Below are positions 54,011 through 64,000 of a stretch of DNA of 64,000 nt, piece after piece. Below the pieces are notes generated by a model. It was not told where the DNA came from and made no database searches. It saw nothing but the letters and a program-made list of their open reading frames with translations. The DNA lies in assembly GCF_001281045.1 (NCBI RefSeq), contig NZ_CP012622.1, positions 496,001-560,000 on the forward strand, read 5' to 3'. The DNA is from Spiroplasma cantharicola (GTDB lineage: Bacteria > Bacillota_I > Bacilli_A > Mycoplasmatales > Mycoplasmataceae). The position numbers and the translations under genes were made by a program. How positions within the stretch are numbered: position 1 is the first letter of the stretch; each line of letters starts with the position of its first letter.

Positions 54011-54634
54011 ATGAAAAAAGTCACAATCATTATTGTTGCGGGAGGAAGTGCTAGTGGTAAAACTACAGTGGCACAAACTATTGCCAATGAAATCTTTATG
54101 AACAAACCAGTAACTCATTTATCAATGGATAGTTACTATAAAGATTTTAGTGACTTAACTTTTGAAGAAAAACAATTAGTGAATTTTGATCATCCAAGTT
54201 CATTAGATATTGAATTACTTTGTCAACATTTAGATGATTTAAAAGAGTTTAAAGCAATTGAAACACCAGTTTATGATTTTAAAACTCATTCACAAAGTGG
54301 TGAGACGATTAAAGTCGAACCTTCAAATGTTGTTATTTTAGATGGTATTTTAGCATTACATATTGAAGAAATTCGCAAAAGAGGAGATATCAAAATTTTT
54401 ATTAGAACAGATGATGATATTCGTTTCATTCGAAGACTTATGCGCGATGTCAATGAGCGTGGCAGAAAGTTAGAAGATATTACAAATCAGTATTTAAATA
54501 CAGTAAGACCAATGTATAAATTTTTTGTTGAACCTTCAATTGATCATGCTGATTTAATAATTCCTTACTATGAGGGTAATAATATTGCAATTGATTTGGT
54601 GGCTGCAAAAATTAGTAGTTTATTAAAAAAATAA
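54011..54634 (+). CDS. udk: uridine kinase
   Basis: 207 residues. It phosphorylates uridine and cytidine with ATP or GTP in pyrimidine salvage. The P-loop is GGSASGKT (residues 11-18). LSMDSYYKDFSDLTFEEK, NFDHPSSLDIELL, TPVYDFKTHSQ and FIRTDDDIRFIRRLMRDVN follow in the family order. TVRPMYKFFVEPSIDHADLI near the C-terminus is typical. Start ATG 54011 follows GAGGT. No TGA codon is present. A perfect terminator follows. Confidence 0.95.
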   Translation: MKKVTIIIVAGGSASGKTTVAQTIANEIFMNKPVTHLSMDSYYKDFSDLTFEEKQLVNFDHPSSLDIELLCQHLDDLKEFKAIETPVYDFKTHSQSGETIKVEPSNVVILDGILALHIEEIRKRGDIKIFIRTDDDIRFIRRLMRDVNERGRKLEDITNQYLNTVRPMYKFFVEPSIDHADLIIPYYEGNNIAIDLVAAKISSLLKK

Positions 54635-54647
54635 AACCATTAATATC

Positions 54648-54680
54648 TTAAAAAAATGAGTTTAAAAACTCATTTTTTTG
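54648..54680 (+). terminator. terminator of udk
   Basis: AAAAAATGAGTTT and AAACTCATTTTTT are perfectly complementary, with the T-run as part of the right arm. Confidence 0.9.
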
Positions 54681-54768
54681 TTGAAACTTTTCTCACATTA
54701 AATGTTTTTTTTACTAAAAATGAACTATTTTTTAGAGAAGTGCCTATTTTAAAGGGTTTTTGATAAGA

Positions 54769-54798
54769 TTGACATTTTTAAAGTAAATGTGATATATT
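54769..54798 (+). promoter_or_regulatory. promoter of the parE-parC operon
   Basis: TTGACA at 54769-54774 and TATATT at 54793-54798 are 18 bases apart, with GAGGT and the parE ATG 30 bases further on. Confidence 0.7.
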
Positions 54799-54827
54799 AA
54801 TTCTATTATGAAATAATGAGGTAAAAT

Positions 54828-56762
54828 ATGGCTGAAAATAATAAGAATTTATCGTATACAGAAGATAGTATTCAAATCCTTGAAGGTCTAGAAGCAGTTA
54901 GAAAAAGACCTGGTATGTATATTGGTTCAACTGATTCAAGAGGTTTACATCATTTAGTTTGAGAAATTGTTGATAACTCAATTGATGAGGCCTTAGCTGG
55001 AGTATGTAGTGAAATTAATGTTTCAATTGAAAAAGATGGTTCAGTAACAGTAAAAGATAATGGTAGAGGAGTTCCAATTGGAAGTTATAAAGGAACTAAT
55101 CAATCAACACCAGAAATAATTTTTTCAGTATTACATGCTGGAGGTAAATTTGGTGGTGATGGTTATAAAACTTCTGGGGGATTACACGGAGTTGGTTCAT
55201 CAGTTGTTAATGCGCTTTCATCTAAATTTAAAGTAATTATTCACAGAGATGGAGTTATTTCTCAAATTAAATTTGCCCATGGTGGGAAATTAGTAGACCA
55301 ATTAAAACAAACAGGTACTTCTAAACAAACAGGAACAACTGTTAACTTTTTACCAGATGAAACAATGTTCTCAACAACAAAGTTTTCATTTTCAACAATT
55401 AGTGAAAGATTAAAAGAATCAGCACTTTTAAATTCAGGACTTAAATTAACTTTAAAAGATAATAGAAGTGATAAGTACGTTGAATATCTTTACGAAAATG
55501 GATTAACAGAATTTGTTAATGAACTTAGAGGTGATCAAAAAGCTTTATGTTCACCAATAATGTTAAAAGGTAGTGAACAAAATATTGATGTTGAAATTGC
55601 TTTAACTTATACAAGTGATTTTTCAGAAACAGTTTTAGGATTTGCCAATAATGTTAAAACAAGTGATGGGGGAACTCATGTAACTGGTTTTAGATCAGGG
55701 TTAGTTAAAGCTTTAAATGAATATGGAAAAAATCAAAGTATTTTAAAAGAAAAAGATAAAAAATTAGATTCATCTGATATTAAAGAAGGTTTAATAGCAA
55801 TTGTTACTGTAAAAATTCCTGAAAGTTTAATTCAATATGAAGGTCAAACAAAGGGAAAATTGGGAACAAGTGAAGCTCGTTATGCTTGTGAAAAAGTAAC
55901 TGAAGAACACTTTAGTTTTTGATTACAAGAAAATAAAACAATTGCAATTTCAATTATTGAAAAAGCTCTACTTGCTCGAAGAGCAAAAGAAGAAGCTAGA
56001 AAAGCACGTCAAGCAGTTAGAGATCAAAAATCAAAATCAAAATCACGAACAATGCTTGGGAAACTAACTCCAGCGCAAGGTAAAAATAAACAAGAAAATG
56101 AATTATATTTAGTCGAAGGGGATTCAGCTGGTGGAAGTGCTAAATCTGGAAGAGATAGAAAATTTCAAGCAATCTTGCCTTTAAGAGGTAAGGTAATAAA
56201 TGCTGAAAAAACAAAATTAATTGATTTACTTAAAAATGAAGAGATTACAACAATTATCAATGCCATTGGTGCTGGAATTGGAAGTGATTTTGATATTAGC
56301 GATATAAACTATGGAAAAATAATATTAATGACAGACGCCGACACTGATGGTGCTCATATTCAAACTTTATTATTAACTTTCTTTTATCGTTATATGAAAG
56401 AATTGATTGTCAATAAAAACATTTATATAGCAATGCCACCATTGTTTAAAATAACAACAGGGTCAAACAAAAAGGACTTTATGTATCTATGAACTGAAGA
56501 AGAATTAGCAAGTCATATGAAAAAAACTAAAGCTAAAATTGAAATTCAAAGATATAAAGGTTTGGGAGAAATGAATGCTGATCAACTTTGAGAAACAACA
56601 ATGGATCCAGAACATAGAAAATTAATACAAGTAACAATTAACGATGCACTAGCTGCTGAAAATTCATTTAGAACTTTAATGGGAGATAATTCTGAAAAAA
56701 GAAAAGAATGAATTGAAGAAAATGTTAAATTTACACTTGAAGAAAATACAGAATTTATTTAG
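54828..56762 (+). CDS. parE: DNA topoisomerase IV subunit B
   Basis: 644 residues. ParE is the ATPase subunit that with ParC unlinks daughter chromosomes. The GHKL ATPase shows [30 protein letters not shown] and [18 protein letters not shown]. The TOPRIM part shows [27 protein letters not shown] and [30 protein letters not shown] ends the core. [15 protein letters not shown] and the place before parC favour ParE over GyrB. TGA Trp codons occur at 55918 and several later sites. GAGGT precedes the ATG. Confidence 0.93.
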
Positions 56763-56778
56763 TTAAACAGTTGCTAGG

Positions 56779-57774
56779 ATGGATGTGGTAAATGTGGAAA
56801 ATAAACTTTCTTTTACACAAAAGGCAAAAATTATTGTTCAAAAAATTGAAGAATACAATAAGATAAATAAGGAAATTAAAAGATATGGTGATATCTTTAA
56901 TACTTTTTCTTTTTATTATGAACTCAAAGAACCTGAACTTTTTTTTGAATTAAAAAGCACAGATTATGATGAAAATGATTTTTCTGTCACATCCTTAGCA
57001 ACTGAACAATGAATTGAAATAAATGTTGAAAATGATAAAGAAGTAAACTGGTTAATTAAAACAATCAATAAATTTATTGAAAAATCTAAAAGTGATATGC
57101 AAAAGGCTAGAGAAATATCTAAACCACATGTAGGTATTTTAGTCTATGACGAATTTACTGATTCATATTACTTAAACCCAACAACAGGTCCAATTCTTTT
57201 AAAATCAAAAGAAATTTTAAAAGAGATAAGTTCAACAAGAATAGATATTTTCAATATCTTTATTAACTTGCGCTCGGTTGCTGTTGAAGAAGATCGAGCA
57301 GTTGAAATATTTGGACTTAATCTTGAAGAAGTTATTGAAAAAATTCAACAAGCATTAGAGTCCATTAATGGTCTTGCAAAAAAAATTATGAAAATAGAAG
57401 GTATTCCAAGATATATTTCTTCAATTGAAATAGTTGATAAAGTAATGTATTATAATGGTTATGCTACAATAGATTTTGGGTTAGCAGCTGAAGATAAAAA
57501 TAAAGTTAATGAAGTTAGTTTAGAAGCTAATATTAATGAAATTGAGCAATTAGAAAAAATTTATGTTCAAATTAGAAAAGACGAAGAAGTAAGTAAAATA
57601 ATGGCAAGTCTTGGTCGAAGTTTAGTTTCAAAAAATAACCCAAAATTGTATATTCAAAATTCAATTACTGGACTTTGAGAATTATCATATGAGGGTAGAA
57701 AAACAATCAAAAATTTAAATATTATCGACTTCATTAATACTGATATTAGTGAAATGGAATTTGATATAAACTAG
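56779..57774 (+). CDS. unknown gene between parE and parC
   Basis: 331 residues. The ATG at 56779 lies 16 bases after the parE stop with AGGATGG just before it, and the stop is 11 bases before parC. It is therefore in the operon. Sequence is helical and acidic with no membrane segment. Blocks are [40 protein letters not shown], then [20 protein letters not shown]. Most organisms have parE and parC adjacent, so this is unusual. No family is recognised. It could be a topoisomerase partner or an unrelated gene using the same promoter. Confidence 0.75.
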
Positions 57775-57785
57775 GAGGAAGCACA

Positions 57786-60770
57786 ATGTCAAATAATAAA
57801 GAAGAAAAGGGAATTATTAATTTCGCACTTGAAGATTTAATGGGTGACCGATTTGGGAGATATGCTAAATATATTATCCAAGAGAGAGCTTTGCCAGACG
57901 TAAGAGATGGTTTAAAACCAGTTCAAAGACGTATTTTATTTACAATGAATGAAATTAATTTAACACATGATCGAGCTTATAAGAAATCAGCTCGTGTTGT
58001 TGGTGATGTTATTGGTAAATATCACCCTCATGGTGATACTTCTGTTTATGATGCTTTAGTGCGTATGAGTCAACCATGAAAATTAAATATTCCTTTAGTT
58101 GATATGCATGGTAATAACGGTTCTATTGATGGTGATAGTGCTGCTGCGATGCGTTATACTGAAACTCGACTTGCTAAAATATCAAGTATTATCTTAGCTG
58201 ACTTGCAAAAAAACACAGTTCTTTTTGCACCAAACTATGATGATTCTGAAAAAGAACCGACAGTTTTACCAGGATACTTTCCAAATATTTTAGTAAATGG
58301 TGCAACAGGAATTGCTGCAGGTTATGCTACAAATATGCCTCCTCATAATAGTATTGAAATTATTGATGCAGTTATTGCTACAATTAAAAATCCCAAAATA
58401 AAATTAAGTGATATTTCAAAAATAGTTAAAGGTCCAGATTTCCCAACTGGGGGAATTGTTATGGGTCAAGAAGGAATTGACTCAGCATTTGAAACTGGTA
58501 AGGGAAGAGTAATTGTTCAATCTAAAATTCACAGAGAAGGCGATACACTTGTTATTGATGAAATTCCTTATGAAATAATTAAACAAGATCTTGTTAAAAA
58601 AATTGGAGATGTTGTTGATGCAAATCCACATTTAGAAGTAAAAGAAGTTCGTGATGAAACAGATAGAACTGGTTTAAGAATTGTTATTGAACTTTCTCCT
58701 AAAGCAGATTATGAAATTACAAGAAAATTTTTATTAAAAAATACACCTTTACAAATTTCATATAACTATAACAATGTTGTTATAGTTGAAAAGCAACCAA
58801 AACAATTAGGAATTATTCCAATAATTACTGCTTATATAAAACACTACAAAGAAATTTTTTCAAGAAAAACTAAATTTGACTTAGAAAAAGCAGAAAAAAG
58901 ATTAGAAATTATCCAAGGTTTAATTAAAGCTATTTCGATTCTTGATGAAGTTATTAAAATAATTAGAGATTCTTCAAATAGAAGTGATGCGATTGCAAAT
59001 TTAATTGCAAGATATGAATTTAGCGAAACACAAGCGATTGCAATTGTTGATTTAAGACTTTACAGATTAACTTCAACAGATATTGTTAAATTAGAAGAAG
59101 AGAAAAAAGAATTATCATCTTTAATTGAAGGTTATAAAGCAATTTTAGGTGATGTAAAAGTTCTTGAAGAAAAAATAATTGAGCAATTAACTACAACTAA
59201 AAAAGAATTTGGGGTTCCAAGAAGAAGTGAAGTTGTAAGCGAAATTGAAAATATTGAAGTTGAAATTAAAAAAACAATTGTACAAAAGGATTACACAATT
59301 TGAATTTCACAAGATGGTTATTTAAAAGCAATTGAAGATTCACAACTTGGTAAAAATTCAATGGATGACTTTAAACGTAAACCAAATGATATTTGAATTT
59401 CACAAGTTCCAGCTTCAAGTTTAGATTTTATTTTACTTGTATCAAGTGCAGGAACTTACTACTCAATTCCTGTTTATAAAATTATTCCAAGTAAATGAAA
59501 AGAAATCGGAATGCATATAAATAAAGTTGCAACAATTTCTGGAAATGAAAGAATTTTAGCAGCATTTGTAGTTAAACAATTTCAAAATGCAAAACAAGAA
59601 ATACTTTTAGCAACTAAAAAGGGAATGATTAAACGTACTCCAGTTGAAGATTTAGAAACTAAAATGTTTTCAAAACCATTTAGAATTATTAAATTACAAA
59701 ATGAAGATGAACTTGTATCAGCTTCACTTGTAACTTCAAAAACAAAAACAGTAACAATGTTAACAAGAACTGGTTTTGCTGTTAGATATGATATTGCTGA
59801 AATTCCCTCAGCAGGTCCTAATGCAAAAGGAGTTAAATCAACTGTAGTTAAAGAAGAAGATATTGTTGCTGGAAAAGCATTTTCAAATGGAGATGTTTTA
59901 ATAATTACTAACAAAGGTAATGTTAAAAAAATTAAACAAGATCATGTACCAATTATGGCAAGACCAAAACGAGGAGTTAGATTATATCCTTGAAATAAAA
60001 AACGTGATGAGTTTGCAACATTCTTATATAATATTCAAACAAATGATATTTTAAATATTTTGGATGAAGAAGATAATTTAATACAATTAAATGTTAAAAA
60101 CTTCAAATTTGCAGATTTAGAAGACGTGCCTGAAGATTTAGACATGGCTGAAATAATTACAACTACTTTGGAAAAATCATTTATTATTAAAAATAATGAC
60201 ATTCCACCAACTCCAAAAGGTGGAGAAGATGAAGAACCAAAGAAAGTTGTTGGCTTAAAAAAGTCACCACCCGTTAAAAAAATAGCGGCAGCCAAAGTTG
60301 AAAAACCTAATGATATTAAAGTAGAAATACAAGAAGAAATTGCTCCTCACGAAGTTGAAGAAGAAGTAATCTTTGATGATGTTGAACAAGAAATTATTCT
60401 TGATGATGTTGAAGATGAGATCATTTCTGATGATGTTGAAGAAGAAGTAATCTTTGATGAAGTTGAACAAGAAATTATTCCTGAAGAAATTGAAGAGGAA
60501 GTAATTGTTGATGATGTTGAAGATGTTGAAGATGAGGTCATTTCTGAGGAAGTTCAAGAAGAAGTAATCTTTGATGAAGTTGAACAAGAAATTATTCCTG
60601 AAGAAATTGAAGAGGAAGTAATTCTTGGGGATGTTGAAGATGAGGTCATTTCTGAGGAAGTTCAAGAAGAAATGATTAAGGAATCAATGGAATCTAATGA
60701 AAATAAAAAAGGGAGCATTAGTGATGAAGAAACTAGTGACCTTAAAATAGATCTAGATGACTTAATTTAA
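57786..60770 (+). CDS. parC: DNA topoisomerase IV subunit A with acidic repeat tail
   Basis: 994 residues. AGGAGG lies upstream. ParC cuts and rejoins DNA; the catalytic Tyr is Y124 in [51 protein letters not shown] and the C-terminal beta-pinwheel blades (ending about residue 770, near [10 protein letters not shown]) are family hallmarks. From about residue 850 a tail of about 120 residues consists of imperfect repeats of the type [20 protein letters not shown] and [14 protein letters not shown], almost all Glu, Asp, Val and Ile. It is strongly acidic. This makes the protein clearly longer than an ordinary ParC. TGA Trp codons throughout. Confidence 0.93.
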
Positions 60771-60792
60771 AAGCACTTTATGTGTTTTTTTT
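60770..60792 (+). terminator. terminator of the parE-parC operon
   Basis: AAAGCAC and GTGTTTT pair with one G-U wobble over a 5-base loop, followed by T's. Confidence 0.6.
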
Positions 60793-60847
60793 ATTTTAAT
60801 TGTGATTTAATTAAAATAATGAATTTTAATTATTAGAAAGAAAAAAA

Positions 60848-63058
60848 ATGAAGCAATACAAAGGTAAAGTATCAAAATTTATTTTTAAATCAGATAATGG
60901 CTATGCAATAGCAGTTTTTGTTTTGTTTACTGATGAGAAAAAATCTATTGTAATTACAGGGCCGATTGGTATGATGAAAATTGGTATTATTTATGAAGTT
61001 AGTGGTGAAGAAATCGATGACCCAAAAAGAAATCAAAAAAGTTTAGCTATAAAAAGTTTTAGTCAGGTAAAAAATTTTGATAATGATGGTTTAATAAAAT
61101 ATTTAAGCTCGTCAGTTTTTCCAACAATAGGAAAAAATTTAGCAAAAAATATTGTTGAATATTTTAAAGAAGATGTTTTTAGCAAAATAATGAATAATAA
61201 AAATGAATTATTTAATATAAAAGATATGACACAAGCAAAAGCAGAAATTATTTATGATGTAGTTATTTCAAAGTTTGGAGATACAAAAATTTTAGATATA
61301 TTTGTAGAAAATAATTTAAAAATTGAATTTTTAAATTTATTACAAAAGGAAGAGGAAGATATTAATTTTATTGAACAAATTTTAAGAGAAGATTTTTATA
61401 GTTATGCTAATGAAAAGAAAATGCAACCATTTTATGAAGTTGATAGAGTATGTATAACTTTTGGAATGGAAGAAAATGATGAAAGAAGAGTTTCTTGATT
61501 TGCAAATGAATTTGTAAAAGAAATTCTTTTTCAAGAAGGTAATACGTTTACTGATATGGACCAACTACTTAAAAAAATGAAAGCCCATTTTAATTTAAGT
61601 GAAAATGAAATAATAAATAAATTAGTTTATGCAAAAAATCAGAAAATCATTTATTTTAAAAATCAAAAAATATATACAAAAGAAAGTTATGAAGATGAAC
61701 AATTCATAGCAAAAGAATTATTTGATTTATTAAATAGATCAAATTATTTAAAAAGAGAATTTAATTTTGAAGAGAAACTTAAAGAAGTTGAACAGTTTAT
61801 TTCTTTGAGAAGTGGAATTAAAAATTTTAAATATAATAATGAACAAGTAGAAGCAATTAAAAATTTTATTGAAAATGATGTTTCAATAATAACAGGTGGA
61901 CCTGGTACTGGTAAAACAACAGTTATTACAGGAATAGTAAAAATGTATGAGCTGATATATAACGATAGTAATTTTGCATTAACAGCTCCAACAGGTAGAG
62001 CAGCTGGTAAAATAAAAGATGATTCAGGCTATAAAACATCAACTATTCATCGATTGTTACAATATTCAGGCAATGATATTTTTGAAGCAAATGAAAATAA
62101 ACCAATATTCAAAAATTTAGTTGTAATTGATGAATGTTCAATGATAGATAATCATTTATTTGCTTCTCTTTTAAGGGGAGTTAAGGGAATTAAAAAGTTG
62201 TTATTAGTTGGAGATGTTGAACAACTTCCAAGCGTTAGTTATGGTAATCTTTACGAAGATTTAATTGTAAGCAATTATTTTAAAACAACAAGACTTGTAA
62301 AAAATAATCGTCAATTAAATAGTGAAGGTGAAATTAATTCTATTATTGCACTTTCAGATGCTATTAAAAATGAAAGCATTAATAATTTTAATTTTGAAAA
62401 TTCTACCAATGTTAATTTTAATTTTTCTAAAGATTATGATAATGTTATTAACTTTTTAAAAGAAACTTATAGTAATTTAAATCCATCAAATATTGATGAA
62501 CAGTTAAATGATCTACAAATAATTGCTCCGATGTATAAAGAAAAGTTGGGAATTGATAATTTAAACAGTATTATTCAAAATTTAGTTAATCCAACAAAGT
62601 CTAAAGTTTATAAAAGATATGATTTAGAATTTAGAGTAAATGATAAAGTTATGTACATTGAAAATGACCCTATTTATGAACTTTCAAATGGAGATGTTGG
62701 ATATATTAAAGAGTTAAATTTTATTGGTGATAAATTAAAAACAGCTAAAATTATTTTTAATGAAAGAGAAATTGAAATGGGTTCAAGTTCATTTCAAAAA
62801 ATAAAATTAAGTTATGCTTGCTCAATTCACAAAACTCAAGGAAGTGAGTATAAAAATACAATTATTGTTTTAGATGGTAATAATAGAAACTCTAATTTTA
62901 TACTTAATAAAAAAATGTTATATACTGCAATTACTAGAGCTAAACAAAATTTATTTATAATCTCAGATCAAATATTGTTTTTAAAATCATGTAATAGAAA
63001 TCCTAAGCCAAGATTAACTACTTTAAAAGAAGCTATATTAACCTTAAAAGAGCAATAG
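60848..63058 (+). CDS. recD2: RecD2-like SF1 helicase
   Basis: 736 residues. Single frame with one TGA Trp at 61496 joining two pieces. An N-terminal OB-like domain (KGKVSKFIFKSDNGYAIAV) and a helix-hairpin-helix-like segment (about 80-170) precede the helicase core. Core motifs are Walker A TGGPGTGKTTVI (about 350), DECSMID, GDVEQLPSVSYG, CSIHKTQGSEYK and TAITRAKQ. This is the RecD2/TraA-like family, a 5'-3' DNA helicase in repair, not bound to RecBC (none is expected in mollicutes). Terminal domain is complete. A weak purine-rich site precedes ATG 60848. Confidence 0.92.
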
Positions 63059-63089
63059 AATTTTGAATTGTTTAATTTCTTTAATAAAC

Positions 63090-63116
63090 TTGTCAATTTT
63101 TGACTTAAAATATAAT
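63090..63116 (+). promoter_or_regulatory. candidate promoter of nagA
   Basis: TTGTCA (63090-63095) and TATAAT (63111-63116) are 15 bases apart, slightly short, and AGGAG follows 5 bases later. Confidence 0.5.
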
Positions 63117-63132
63117 TGTTAGGAGCTAAAAT

Positions 63133-64000
63133 ATGATTATAAAGAATGCAAAAATAGTAGTTGAAAATAAAATTATTGAAAATGGTTGATTAGAAATAGA
63201 AAATAAATTTATTAAATCAATTAATGAGGGTAAAACTAATCTTGAAGGAATCGATTTAGAGGGAAATTGATTATTACCGGGTTTTATTGATTGTCACGTT
63301 CATGGTGGTTATGGTTATGATTTTGAAAATGGAACTATTAGTGCTTTTGAAAACTTTTCAAAAAATGTTTCAAAAGAGGGTATAACAAGTTATGTTCAAG
63401 CAAGTGTTACTAATTCAAAAGAAAATAACATTAAATATTTAAAAGAATTTAGTACATTTATTGAAAATCAAAATTCAGGTTCAAAATGTTTAGGAATACA
63501 TATGGAAGGACCGTTTATTTCAAAAGAAAAAAAAGGTGCACATGAAGTTTCTTTATTAACAAATCCAGACATTGCTTATTTAAAAGAATTGGTTAAAGCA
63601 TCAAAAGATAATGTTAGAATTGTGACCTATGCAGCAGATTTACAAGATGGTAGTTTTACAAAGTATTTATTAGAAAATAATATTTTACCAAGTGTTGGTC
63701 ATACAAATATGAGCTTTGCACAGTGTGAAAGAGATTATCAGATTGGTTTTAGACATGTCACACATTTATTTAATGGAATGAGTGGCGTTAGTCAATATGA
63801 ACCAGGATTAGCAACTTTCAGTTTATATAAAGATGATATTTTATGTGAAGTAATTACTGATGGAATTCATATTGAAAAAGATACTTTAAAGTTAATTTAT
63901 AAAATTAAAGGAGCAGACAATATTTGTATTATAACTGATGCTATGAATGCCAAAGGATTAGATGATGGTGAATATAAATTAGGAAATTTGGAAGTTATTA
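63133..64000 (+). CDS. nagA: N-acetylglucosamine-6-phosphate deacetylase, 5' part
   Basis: 289 residues to the end of the window; the 3' end is outside. It removes the acetyl group from GlcNAc 6-phosphate to give glucosamine 6-phosphate in amino-sugar use. Visible motifs of the amidohydrolase fold are LLPGFIDCHVHGGYGYDFEN, GIHMEGPFISKEKKGAH, SVGHTNMSF, HLFNGMSG, ITDGIHIEKDTL and IITDAMNAKGLDDG. AGGAG precedes ATG 63133. Three TGA Trp codons occur in the first 60 residues. Family length is about 370-390, so roughly 90 residues are missing. Confidence 0.93.

Noticed and set aside
60264-60665. Minus-strand frames opposite the ParC tail
   Set aside because: They mirror the acidic repeat region; the plus-strand ParC frame is continuous and well supported.

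Overview
The window is very AT-rich and only makes sense with TGA read as tryptophan (genetic code 4). Almost every conserved gene runs through in-frame TGA codons. In the lipoprotein paralogues near 29.7, 31.4 and 34.4 kb, one aligned Trp-Trp pair is written TGA-TGA, TGA-TGA and TGG-TGA. With many lipoproteins of the form MRKLL..ILG..GLLAS..VT.C, PTS sugar transport, no cell-wall genes and pSci-like Tra/Mob remnants, this points to a mollicute of the Spiroplasma/Entomoplasma group.

Layout. 0-5.4 kb: hypothetical membrane proteins, an 8-bp two-type minisatellite (2423-2598) and a MacB/FtsX-like ABC exporter. 5.7-9.8 kb: a sugar operon with an RpiR-type regulator, a glucose-family PTS EIICB, a dual-specificity-type phosphatase and two hypotheticals. 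9.8-13.2 kb: large palindromes, a decayed surface-protein gene and a two-gene ABC transporter. 13.8-18.5 kb: a second sugar cluster with an RpiR-like regulator, a beta-glucoside-type PTS in A-B-C order with a coiled-coil tail, and a GH1 phospho-beta-glucosidase. Imported, phosphorylated beta-glucosides would be cleaved by the last enzyme. 18.9-36 kb: an accessory surface-protein region with a secreted M60-like metallopeptidase, cysteine-peptidase remnants, paralogous two-TM proteins, FIVAR-like lipoproteins and a segmental duplication of about 3 kb carrying a DEDD-exonuclease-like gene and a lipoprotein.

36-44.1 kb is a decaying plasmid- or ICE-derived block. It holds a heavily disrupted VirB4/TraE gene, an HU-like domain fused by a probable one-base deletion to a ribbon-helix-helix-like protein, a protein with a HEPN-like R-x4-H motif, a coiled-coil protein, a broken lipoprotein gene and a MobL-like truncated relaxase. 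A family of near-identical terminators follows the stop codons of these genes. 44.2-48.8 kb is a defence-like locus: a NYN-OST-HTH protein, then two overlapping genes that match the Hachiman anti-phage system (HamA, DUF1837 nuclease; HamB, Ski2-like helicase). This is the most interesting system in the window.

49.3-64 kb is core chromosome: two conserved hypotheticals, a small zinc-ribbon protein, guaC and azoR on the minus strand, udk, the topoisomerase IV genes parE and parC with an unknown gene between them and an acidic repeat tail on ParC, a RecD2-like helicase, and the start of nagA, which runs off the window end. No tRNA, rRNA or CRISPR array was recognised.
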